From Paenisporosarcina quisquiliarum (lineage in GTDB: Bacteria > Bacillota > Bacilli > Bacillales_A > Planococcaceae), in the NCBI RefSeq assembly GCF_027563315.1, contig NZ_JAMKBJ010000016.1, forward strand, positions 1 through 64,000: a DNA stretch of 64,000 nucleotides, written 5' to 3'. This document shows positions 17,951 through 25,244 of this stretch, in pieces. The translations under genes and the position numbers were made by a program. Positions within the stretch are counted from its first letter, which is position 1; every line of letters starts with the position of its first letter. The notes below the pieces were generated by a model. It had not been told where the DNA came from. It did no database searches and was given only the letters and a program-made list of their open reading frames with translations.

Positions 17951-19564
17951 CTACTTTCCTCCCTTTGCCTTTGCCTTTTCCTTTAGCTTTGATATTTCCA
18001 CTTTTATCTGGGCCTGTGTAAGTGGCATCCATGCTGAGCTTTCAGAATCGGTTAATACTGAAGCGGGGCTTTCACCCTCATTCATCCATTTGGCTTGATA
18101 AGGCACCCCTTCGAAGAATACCCGTTGACCGGCTTCATATTTAGCGGTTTCTAACCAAGTAGGATAGGTATCTTTCGGTAATGTAGGCTGTGGAATCGGT
18201 TTTTCACCAGGCAATACTGGACCTATGAGATTCCATGGCGTTTCCCATGACTGAAGAACCGGATCGTCAGGAAGATCACCTACTGTCCACCACTTTGCCT
18301 CATAGACGTAATGGTGCCAAACGACTTTCTCACCTTCAAGGTAAGTGTCCGTGGATGACCATATTTGATAGGGGCTTGTCTCCGGGTCATCTGGTTCCTG
18401 TTGCTGACTAGCTAACTCTTTATTGGATGTTGTTATGATACCAGCACTCCTATCGATATTCCCTTTAAAATCTGAACCAAGTAATTCAGAAAAGCCGAAC
18501 TGCGATTGTTGCAGACCGCTACAAGCGTCTGAAACTATACCCACATCAATATAGTTACTTCCACACATAATATCCCGATTAACTGACCACATGGACATCC
18601 TGCCAATACCATGAGTAAGAGCAAACTTGTTTAGGGCATATGCGTCATCCAAGGTAAAAACTTCATTTCTAAAATCATTTTGACCGATCATAGGTGTTGC
18701 ACCAATCTTCGACCATAAGGTTTCATCACTTAAATAGATACCTGCTTGTTTGTAAATTATCTTGAGTTGTCGATGGGTTTGAATTAACGCGCTTTCTGAA
18801 GCAGTTAGCATCGTATAAGCAGACGTTAGACTTGCGCCGTAATCCATCGTCATCACGTTTATTCCTGCCAAGTCGACGCCATGCTTAAGCAGTAGTTCAA
18901 CAGCATTCGTACCATCCTGACTCAAACCTTGGGGTGTGACAGGCAATGTCACCCATACTGCTAGTTGCTTGCCAACTGCCCGTCTTTCTGACTGAAGTTT
19001 GGCAATTACTTCAGCACGCCGGCTGCCAGCATCAGTATCTGTAAGTCCAGAATTTTCAAGATCCAAGTCAATTGTATTCAAATTATATCTGTCAACAATC
19101 AATTCGTATGCAGATAAGAGTTTATCCGTGTCTGTACACTCGACTGCCAGTTCATTGTTTCTTACACCCCCGAAAGAAACGGCGACACTCCCCCCCTGTT
19201 GTTGTAATCGAGCAATGCGTCGATCTAAATCGAGCTCTTCACTAGCTTGATCTAATGTGTAAGCACCACCCCAGGATGGTGTACAAGAATTGGTTGGATC
19301 AGAAACAATAAATGCGAGAACAACATCCTTATGCTCGGTGGACCCTAGATTCTGGAACATAAACATTGGGGTAGCAGTAACGTCAACATAGGGTGCAAAC
19401 CATTGATTTAGCACTGCAGCCCGAGAGAACCCAAAATTCCCCATCTTCCCGGTTGCACTGATAATACCACCCAAAGTAAGAACGGCAATAAACATGAGTA
19501 GAAGTATTAAACGTAATGGCGATAATCGCCGTTCCTGTACTAGTTCCTTCTCGTTTTTGGTCAT
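17951..19564 (-). CDS. Membrane-anchored GH18 glycosidase with two chitin-binding-type modules
   Basis: A 537-aa protein. Residues 17-37 form an uncleaved membrane anchor; residues about 50-370 are a GH18 TIM barrel with SVAVSFGG (strand 3) and the catalytic DxDxE at D166, D168 and E170 (TIDLDLE). Two C-terminal carbohydrate-binding modules of the CBM5/12 type follow (about 395-440 and 475-515), each with the Trp/Tyr pattern IWSSTDTYLEGEKVVW or TWLETAKYEAGQRVFF. It should cleave beta-1,4 GlcNAc-type polymers outside the membrane. It overlaps the upstream GT2 gene by 4 bp, so the two are translationally coupled. Confidence 0.88.
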   Translation of the reverse strand: MTKNEKELVQERRLSPLRLILLLMFIAVLTLGGIISATGKMGNFGFSRAAVLNQWFAPYVDVTATPMFMFQNLGSTEHKDVVLAFIVSDPTNSCTPSWGGAYTLDQASEELDLDRRIARLQQQGGSVAVSFGGVRNNELAVECTDTDKLLSAYELIVDRYNLNTIDLDLENSGLTDTDAGSRRAEVIAKLQSERRAVGKQLAVWVTLPVTPQGLSQDGTNAVELLLKHGVDLAGINVMTMDYGASLTSAYTMLTASESALIQTHRQLKIIYKQAGIYLSDETLWSKIGATPMIGQNDFRNEVFTLDDAYALNKFALTHGIGRMSMWSVNRDIMCGSNYIDVGIVSDACSGLQQSQFGFSELLGSDFKGNIDRSAGIITTSNKELASQQQEPDDPETSPYQIWSSTDTYLEGEKVVWHHYVYEAKWWTVGDLPDDPVLQSWETPWNLIGPVLPGEKPIPQPTLPKDTYPTWLETAKYEAGQRVFFEGVPYQAKWMNEGESPASVLTDSESSAWMPLTQAQIKVEISKLKEKAKAKGGK

Positions 19565-21882
19565 GAATGTATCACTTCTTTTTCTGCTATTTGTGGTGTT
19601 ATGGCAGCAATCTGATTCGGCGTATGATTGGAGATATGATTAGACATACGCACCTCGGAATCACCATGATAAAGAATTGCTTGCCAGTCCAGACTTTCTA
19701 TATGCTCCGTCTCCTGATTTGTATGTTTTTTCTTTACCGGAACATATAACCAATTTTTGATACCGAGAAAAATGTCAACAACTGTATTTTTAATACCGAT
19801 AAATTCCAATACAGCCCATGTGGCTGTGATTATATTGAACGCTGCAAAAGCAGCATTTCCCCAGTTTTCCAACACAATGCCACGCCAGAAAATAAATAGT
19901 GAAACACCAATAATGAGAAGTGGTGAAATAACGTATAGCATTGGCGATACTGTACGGTCCTTAATTTTAGGAGTTCGAGCAAATGGAATTTTTCGGGTAC
20001 TTAGTGCCTGCTGTATTGATGTTAGCACGCCAGCTAAATTCACGGGTAACAGTATTAAATTGAAACCATAAATCCTAAAAACATCACTCCGCTTATAGTT
20101 ACAATATTTCAGATCACTAGACATTACTAAGAAGTATGGTAACGCCCCAAAAAGGACAAATGAACTCAGGAGACGCCCATCTATCGGGTACGCTAACATA
20201 ATTAATAACCCAAAGCTTGCCCATGAAATGGAGGCCAGATAGTTTAAACGAAGTAATACCTCAGTCTTCGATACTACGTTTCCTTGACTTTTACGGTTTC
20301 GAACTAAAGACCACAACTTCGGCAAGATGATAAGGCCACCATTCGCCCATCGACGTCTTTGTACAATAAGTGAACCAAAATCAGGCGGAGTTGCACTGTA
20401 GCTCAGACGTTCAGGGTAGTTACTAAGCGTCCAACCATGTCTAGCTAGATCGACACTAGATTCCGTATCTTCGATAACAGTGCGGTCCTGAATATACCTT
20501 CGTATTTCAAAGTTACCCACCATTTCTGTCTCACCTATGTCTTCCAATGCAGATTTCCGTATAATAGCATTGGCTCCGACCCAGAATGTTGCGTTATAGT
20601 ACGTCATGCCCTGGTGCAAAATATGTTGGATGTCTGTTGTAGCTCCAGCAATCCGCTCGATGCGAGTAGCGGCTCCACGGAATGAAGAATACGGTGTCTG
20701 AACAACCGCAACACGTGCATTTTCTGGTTGCTGTAAGAAATAGACCAAGCGTAGACAATAACCGGGACGTAGTATGGAATCTGCATCTAATGTAAGTACA
20801 AATTCGCTATCCGGAAATGTAATACTCTCCCCGTTCCGATCTTCGGTAGCGGAGACCAGTATAGGACCATCTGGCGTTTGTACTTGATTAAAAGTGCGGC
20901 CCATAAGTCCGATATAGGAATTAAGATTCATGGCTTTGTTAGGTTCATGTGATAAAGAAGGAAACTTTTTCCGTTCGAAAACAGCCACTTCCATATTGAA
21001 TATCCATGTCAAACGTTGATAGAGTTGATTGATCCTATCAGAGGGAAGACACACCTTTTCGTTGTAGGAAGCAAGTAACGCTTCATGAACTAATCGCAAC
21101 TCCCTTGATAAACCACCAACCACTTCATTTGTAAAAAATTCTCCAACATGGTCACCACTCTCTTCCTTCTTGACCAACTGATCTAACCAATTGGCCGCCC
21201 AAGCATAGTGTTCAGCCAGTTCCTTCGAAAACTTCAGTCTGCTTTGCGATGACGAGTCCAGTTCGCTAAGGTATTCTGTAAGTTTGGACTCAAATAGTTG
21301 ACGGGGAGCAGCAAATAAATCATTCGTATCTTTTGCCAACTGCCGAGTAGCGTTGAGTCGAGCTGAAGCCACTGGGTCTTTAGGGTACGGGGCATCATCC
21401 AAAAGGAGAACAATTCGAATATGAGGATACTCCTGTAGAGCAGCTGATAACAGAGTTTTTCGAACAACTTCCGGTTCTTCATCGTAAGACGGTATCAATA
21501 CAGTGATTTTCGGTTGATTCTTCTCAAAGTATTTATCAATATCAGCTCGAGGTATACGTACATGTTTACTAAATCGCTGCAATGCACCCTGTCGAGCTAC
21601 AAGATACATTAGGGCTGAAAAGACTAGAAGCGTAAAAATAATCAGATATCCGAAAGACTCCATTACGAATTGATACGTATTCGGACCATTGAAATACTCC
21701 TTAATAATTGTCATTACTACATAAGCACACCAGAATACGATAGTCATGATTATAGCTAGTCCGCCATATACCATTTTCTTGGTAGACGGCATGTCATGAA
21801 TAATGGACAAGGGTGTTGTGTGACGTTCCGTGCCCCACTGCCGTTTCCGTTTTAGTTTACTAGTGCCCCTAGAACGTACCAT
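19561..21882 (-). CDS. Processive GT2 glycosyltransferase (polysaccharide synthase-like)
   Basis: A 773-aa membrane protein of the cellulose/chitin/hyaluronan-synthase type. Two N-terminal membrane helices are followed by a GT-A domain with ITVLIPSYDEEPEVV, a DD pair (LLLDDAP), the LDADS metal motif, the catalytic VIEDTES and the product-binding QRRRW, then about five C-terminal helices. Between the first two GT motifs there is an unusual insertion of roughly 150-180 residues, largely helical and charged. The ATG at 21882 is chosen; aaaggagg lies about 13 nt upstream, and the open frame continues to a TTG at 21921. It is coupled to the GH18 gene. The polymer is unknown; GlcNAc-containing is the best guess from its partner. 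Confidence 0.88.
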   Translation of the reverse strand: MVRSRGTSKLKRKRQWGTERHTTPLSIIHDMPSTKKMVYGGLAIIMTIVFWCAYVVMTIIKEYFNGPNTYQFVMESFGYLIIFTLLVFSALMYLVARQGALQRFSKHVRIPRADIDKYFEKNQPKITVLIPSYDEEPEVVRKTLLSAALQEYPHIRIVLLLDDAPYPKDPVASARLNATRQLAKDTNDLFAAPRQLFESKLTEYLSELDSSSQSRLKFSKELAEHYAWAANWLDQLVKKEESGDHVGEFFTNEVVGGLSRELRLVHEALLASYNEKVCLPSDRINQLYQRLTWIFNMEVAVFERKKFPSLSHEPNKAMNLNSYIGLMGRTFNQVQTPDGPILVSATEDRNGESITFPDSEFVLTLDADSILRPGYCLRLVYFLQQPENARVAVVQTPYSSFRGAATRIERIAGATTDIQHILHQGMTYYNATFWVGANAIIRKSALEDIGETEMVGNFEIRRYIQDRTVIEDTESSVDLARHGWTLSNYPERLSYSATPPDFGSLIVQRRRWANGGLIILPKLWSLVRNRKSQGNVVSKTEVLLRLNYLASISWASFGLLIMLAYPIDGRLLSSFVLFGALPYFLVMSSDLKYCNYKRSDVFRIYGFNLILLPVNLAGVLTSIQQALSTRKIPFARTPKIKDRTVSPMLYVISPLLIIGVSLFIFWRGIVLENWGNAAFAAFNIITATWAVLEFIGIKNTVVDIFLGIKNWLYVPVKKKHTNQETEHIESLDWQAILYHGDSEVRMSNHISNHTPNQIAAITPQIAEKEVIHS

Positions 21883-21921
21883 ATTATTAGTCAGACCTCC
21901 TTTAATATTATTCCATACCAA

Positions 21922-22549
21922 GACTGTTATAAGCTCGACGGCTATAGGTTGTCTTGATTGTTAATATTATTAAAAAGGTCCTAATTATATTCTATATTTT
22001 GAGAATAAGTTACGGTTTTACTTTACAACGTATGCGTAGCTATTTTCCACGCCACATGCGTTATTATGAACAAGAATTCCGTCTATTTTGCGGTACGTTT
22101 CTCTGTAATATTAAATTGCTGTTATCATCAATAAAATCATGTAAATCTCGTTTTATATTTTCACTTAAATGTCTTCCAGATAGTCCATCAAGCTAGATTT
22201 CCTACTGTTTTTCAAATGCTGTTATAGTTTTCTCTATACTTAAACTTTTATTTAATAATGGAGTATGGGTGTATTGCTTATTATGCAATAATGACAACAT
22301 GCCACCTATTTTAAAGGGAACTCGTCTGAAAACCTTTATTTTTAGACACATTTTCTTCTAATGTAAATCCTTCTATATATTAAAAAATTATATATGTATG
22401 ATTAGGCAAACTAATTTCCAACAACTCTCAGTTATTCATCAATATCATTATTTTAGAACAACTTTTATCAAATCTAAGCTTTGCCAAAAAACAACTTTCA
22501 CTATAAAATAAGCCATTCAATTTTTTATATTGAATGGCTGCTCCTATAA
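21922..22549. other. Non-coding end of cassette D
   Basis: AT-rich DNA with no convincing gene. It contains a hairpin at 22511-22539 (agccattcaa/ttgaatggct), probably a terminator placed just inside the right inverted repeat, and the promoter region of the GT2-GH18 operon. Confidence 0.5.
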
Positions 22550-22555
22550 AAACCG

Positions 22556-22579
22556 CACTTATTTATGATACGGTTCCCC
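22556..22579 (-). repeat. att-like copy 4 of the rlmH 3' end
   Basis: 21 of 24 bases identical to the rlmH copy at 27354-27377. It reads GEPYHK-stop on the minus strand (GGG GAA CCG TAT CAT AAA TAA). Confidence 0.8.
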
Positions 22580-22695
22580 GTAACATATCTAAATGAGGTT
22601 TTTAAATCTTTATCTTTTTTAATTTCGACCAGCCTACGAAGAAAGACTTTCACATTTTGACCATTCACTTGTATTTTCAGAGTAAGCTCATATTC
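22580..22695 (-). pseudogene. Trace related to the small att-ending open frame
   Basis: On the minus strand a start-less frame reads EYELTLKIQVNGQNVKVF and then KKDKDLKTSFRY before a frame change that would lead into the GEPYHK tail of att copy 4. It resembles the 17709-17936 frame (KLQVESLKVH, NKDNNDFNTSVY) in layout. Interpreted as a decayed copy of the same cassette-end gene; the match is short. Confidence 0.35.
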
Positions 22696-22703
22696 TTTTT
22701 AAT

Positions 22704-24158
22704 TCAATGTAAGTCTAATTCAATAACGTCACCATTTTTAAGTTCAGATGAAATGGAATCTACAGGAAAACCATCAACATCAGTAATTTGAGCCAACCAG
22801 CGTTCACTACCATTTAGATTATGCTTTACACCTTTGATAGAAAAAATACGATTATCTTTTACTTCAAGTTCTAATTCATCTTTATGTTTTTGCAAAACCT
22901 CATTCATAGTTTCCCCTGGGATAAAAATTAATTCAACATTTAAAATTTCTGTTTCACCATAATTTTTTGTAACAATAATGGAAACAACATTGTCTTCTAT
23001 AAGCTGATGATTTATTTCTTCCTCTGGCTCGTTGATATTATTAGTAGATGTTAGATTTCCATTTTTCTTTTTATCAATAAAATTTACTACTTCTTTCACA
23101 TTATCAGTGAGGTTGTTAACCCAATTAATTTGTGAAATTGAATGAATCGATGTGTTTTTAAGATATGGCATAGCGAAAATATAAACAGCAAGCATTATAA
23201 TAAAACCCGCTAACATTTTATAAAAGGGCCCTTTAATTCTACTAGCTACTTTATTTATAAGAACTTTTTCAGTATCCTCATTAAAAATCGGTGTTTCGAT
23301 TAATACTGAAACCTCACTTGCTAACTTTAAGGTATTTCTTCTGAGAATGACCCTCCTTATTTGATGATAAAAACTAGTAAACTTTTTCATCTCTCCATCA
23401 ATAATTCGGGTTGAGATGTTTAACTCATACTTTAAGTTTTTAGATTTCCTCTTGATTAATCGGATCAATTTATTTGACCTTTTCTTAATTTCTTTTAACC
23501 GAATTATGTTTTTTTCAATTGTATACATCTGTCTTTCCATCTTACGAATTGCAGATTCTATTTCCGCAACTTTCTTTTTGGCGCTGAAGTGACTAAAAAC
23601 CCCTAATGCTACCAGAGCTGGAATTGCCACAATCCCCCCAAGTAATGTGGCACCTGCTATTATTCCTCCACCACCAGTTGCTACTGCTCCACCCCCCAGT
23701 AAAGCTAAGGTTGCATTTGTTGCTGCTACGCCTGAAAGAGTCGATATGGCAGTGCCTGTGGACGCTGCTCCAAACGTCGAGACTAATCCCCAAGTAGCAA
23801 GAGCAGTTCCAACTCCCGCTGTCGTCCCAACAACAGCACCAGCTGTTGCTGTCAAAGCCAGTTGACCGTTTTGCAAAGTTTGGTTTATCTGTCTGAAGTA
23901 TGGTGATTTGAATTTATGTGAGTTAGATAATGAGCCTTCAATATTATCTACTGAGAATTCATTAAATGAATTAAGATTGTTTAGGGCTTCAACCTTCACT
24001 CGTACTACTGCTTCTAATACAGCGTTCACTTCGTGACTTTTTGACTTCATCTCATGCAATCTAGAATTATATCGATTTTTGACTTTGTTGTACTCTTTCA
24101 TCGAATCTTCAATTCGTCCATAGGCCCCAAAGGTCAATAAGTTTTTTATTATACTCAT
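22704..24158 (-). CDS. Unknown protein: coiled coil, Gly/Ala-rich membrane region and DUF4430-like C-terminus
   Basis: A 484-aa protein that I cannot name. Layout: a helical N-terminal 95 residues; a long small-residue-rich segment (about 100-190; GTALATWGLVSTFGAASTGT, then repeated GGGAV/GGGGIIAG stretches) that looks like a membrane-inserting hairpin; a basic coiled coil (about 190-260); one membrane helix (about 315-335); and a C-terminal domain (about 400-484; IPGETMNEVLQKH ... ISSELKNGDVIELDL) resembling DUF4430/transcobalamin-like folds. The ATG at 24158 follows ggaga; an ATG at 24170 lacks a site. As the only cargo of its cassette it could be a defence or toxin-type membrane protein, but that is inference. 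Confidence 0.6.
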   Translation of the reverse strand: MSIIKNLLTFGAYGRIEDSMKEYNKVKNRYNSRLHEMKSKSHEVNAVLEAVVRVKVEALNNLNSFNEFSVDNIEGSLSNSHKFKSPYFRQINQTLQNGQLALTATAGAVVGTTAGVGTALATWGLVSTFGAASTGTAISTLSGVAATNATLALLGGGAVATGGGGIIAGATLLGGIVAIPALVALGVFSHFSAKKKVAEIESAIRKMERQMYTIEKNIIRLKEIKKRSNKLIRLIKRKSKNLKYELNISTRIIDGEMKKFTSFYHQIRRVILRRNTLKLASEVSVLIETPIFNEDTEKVLINKVASRIKGPFYKMLAGFIIMLAVYIFAMPYLKNTSIHSISQINWVNNLTDNVKEVVNFIDKKKNGNLTSTNNINEPEEEINHQLIEDNVVSIIVTKNYGETEILNVELIFIPGETMNEVLQKHKDELELEVKDNRIFSIKGVKHNLNGSERWLAQITDVDGFPVDSISSELKNGDVIELDLH

Positions 24159-24302
24159 GATATTCTCCATACTTTACTAAATTTTTTGCTACTACCGATG
24201 CCTTGACGATCGATTCAGGATTTATTTAGAGGCTTTTACACTGTCTGGTTTACTTCCCATCCCGAATATTTTTTATATTATACCATTTATTTACACATAA
24301 AA

Positions 24303-24338
24303 AATAAACCTGGCTAATAGCTATTAGCCAGGTTTATT
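24303..24338. terminator. Perfect 36-bp palindrome, terminator-like
   Basis: Two 18-bp arms with no spacer (24303-24320 and 24321-24338), located just inside the right end of cassette C. Flanking A/T runs would allow termination on either strand. Confidence 0.65.
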
Positions 24339-24354
24339 GCAAATTTTAAACCCT

Positions 24355-24378
24355 CATTTACTTATGATACGGCTCTCC
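24355..24378 (-). repeat. att-like copy 3 of the rlmH 3' end
   Basis: 22 of 24 bases identical to the rlmH copy; reads GEPYHK-stop (GGA GAG CCG TAT CAT AAG TAA). Confidence 0.85.
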
Positions 24379-24399
24379 CTATTATCTCTAAGTGAGGTT

Positions 24400-24452
24400 A
24401 ATGGTAGCGGCCATCGCCAAACCACCAGGTATACCTGAAACAAACGAAATAC
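24400..24452 (-). pseudogene. Internal fragment of an EcsC-like gene
   Basis: On the minus strand it encodes ISFVSGIPGGLAMAATI, matching LSFATGIPGGLAMAATI of the intact gene at 14447-15283, with several synonymous changes. Both ends of the gene are missing: one side stops at the cassette inverted repeat, the other at the DUF4230 fragment. Confidence 0.8.
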
Positions 24453-24453
24453 T

Positions 24454-24642
24454 GGTAGTATCTTTAATGGGGAACTAGATCAAGATGAAGTGATTGATTT
24501 TGTCGCAAATGCGCAAAAGAAAATCAGTAAAGAAGTTACTTCTAATGGGTTATTAACAACCGCAGAGGATAACGCTGAAAAAGTTTTAACGGAATTTTTT
24601 AAGAATATGGATTATACCGTACATATCACATTTGAGGAATAA
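24454..24642 (+). pseudogene. 3' fragment of a DUF4230 gene
   Basis: An open frame of 62 codons plus stop, without a start, encoding GSIFNGELDQDEVIDF and then SNGLLTTAEDNAEKVLTEFF. It aligns with the last 60 or so residues of the intact DUF4230 protein (GGIFNDEVDWNEGFEL ... AGLLTTAEKNADKALTQFF). It directly abuts the EcsC fragment, so one deletion removed the divergent promoter region and both 5' ends. Confidence 0.85.
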
Positions 24643-24678
24643 AATATTTTATTCCTGATCCAGCAAATCAGAGTAAAG

Positions 24679-24714
24679 CAGCACCATCCTTAAAATTGGA
24701 GGGTGCTTTTTTTG
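24679..24714 (+). terminator. Terminator after the DUF4230 fragment
   Basis: Stem gcacc/gggtgc with an internal mismatch, followed by seven T. It corresponds in position to the terminator after the intact DUF4230 gene. Confidence 0.75.
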
Positions 24715-25075
24715 TCTATATGAAAACTATAACTCATCTTTTGAACAACTTATAAATGTCATCATATAAGAAAATAACCTTATTTGATTTTATTATAGGT
24801 TCAGATCAGACAAGTATCGGTTTAAATTTGCTGCTTCTGTTACAGAACGTCAAAATACTAGAATCTTCCACTCATTTCATAGCAACATAATCCTTCTTAA
24901 AAATAGAGAAAGGTTTAAACGAGCATAACAAAATTGACTTCTTCACTATTTGCAGTTGATTATGTCCGAACCCAAACATTTATAAAATTGTAACTCTTAT
25001 TCACATTAGAAATGTTTCTAACACATTATTTAAGCGCATTATTTATATATAGAGATAGTGCCCTTCCAAAATCCT
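24715..25075. other. Unassigned DNA in cassette B
   Basis: About 360 bp, AT-rich; no ORF, RNA or repeat recognised. Confidence 0.5.
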
Positions 25076-25099
25076 CACTTACTTATGATATGGCTCACC
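25076..25099 (-). repeat. att-like copy 2 of the rlmH 3' end
   Basis: 23 of 24 bases identical to the rlmH copy at 27354-27377; reads GEPYHK-stop (GGT GAG CCA TAT CAT AAG TAA). Confidence 0.9.
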
Positions 25100-25244
25100 T
25101 CACCATGTAAACTGGTGGTTTTGTACAAATAAATGTTTCTACATACCCTATAAAAATATAGATGTTAAAGTCCTATATTTAGGTGCCACTTAATAAAAAA
25201 GGTGAGTCTCACCATTACTGGTTGAGTCCTCTGCTTTTACTTAC

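Larger units (their letters stand above)
17707..22579. mobile_element. SCC-like cassette D (polysaccharide synthase/GH18 cassette)
   Basis: Bounded on both sides by degenerate copies of the rlmH 3' end (17707-17729 and 22556-22579) in the same orientation. Just inside the borders lies an exact 11-bp inverted repeat: AAGTGCGGTTT at 17741-17751 and AAACCGCACTT at 22550-22560. The right end, read on the minus strand (TATCATAAATAAGTGCGG then TTTTT), strongly resembles the staphylococcal SCC end TATCATAAATGATGCGG followed by TTTTT. The cassette holds the GH18 and GT2 genes, a small open frame running into the left att site, and no recombinase. Boundaries are read from sequence; mobility is inferred. 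Confidence 0.7.
22556..24378. mobile_element. SCC-like cassette C (coiled-coil membrane protein)
   Basis: Flanked by att-like copies 4 and 3. Inverted repeats lie at the ends: TAAATGAGGTTT at 22590-22601 and AAACCCTCATTTA at 24348-24360, identical apart from one extra C. It carries one intact gene (22704-24158) and a short remnant. No recombinase. Confidence 0.65.
24355..25099. mobile_element. SCC-like cassette B (remnant, no intact gene)
   Basis: A 0.7-kb interval between att copies 3 and 2 with inverted repeats TAAGTGAGG at 24389-24397 and CCTCACTTA at 25073-25081. It contains only fragments of an EcsC-like gene and a DUF4230 gene, joined by a deletion, and about 360 bp with nothing recognisable. 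Confidence 0.65.
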
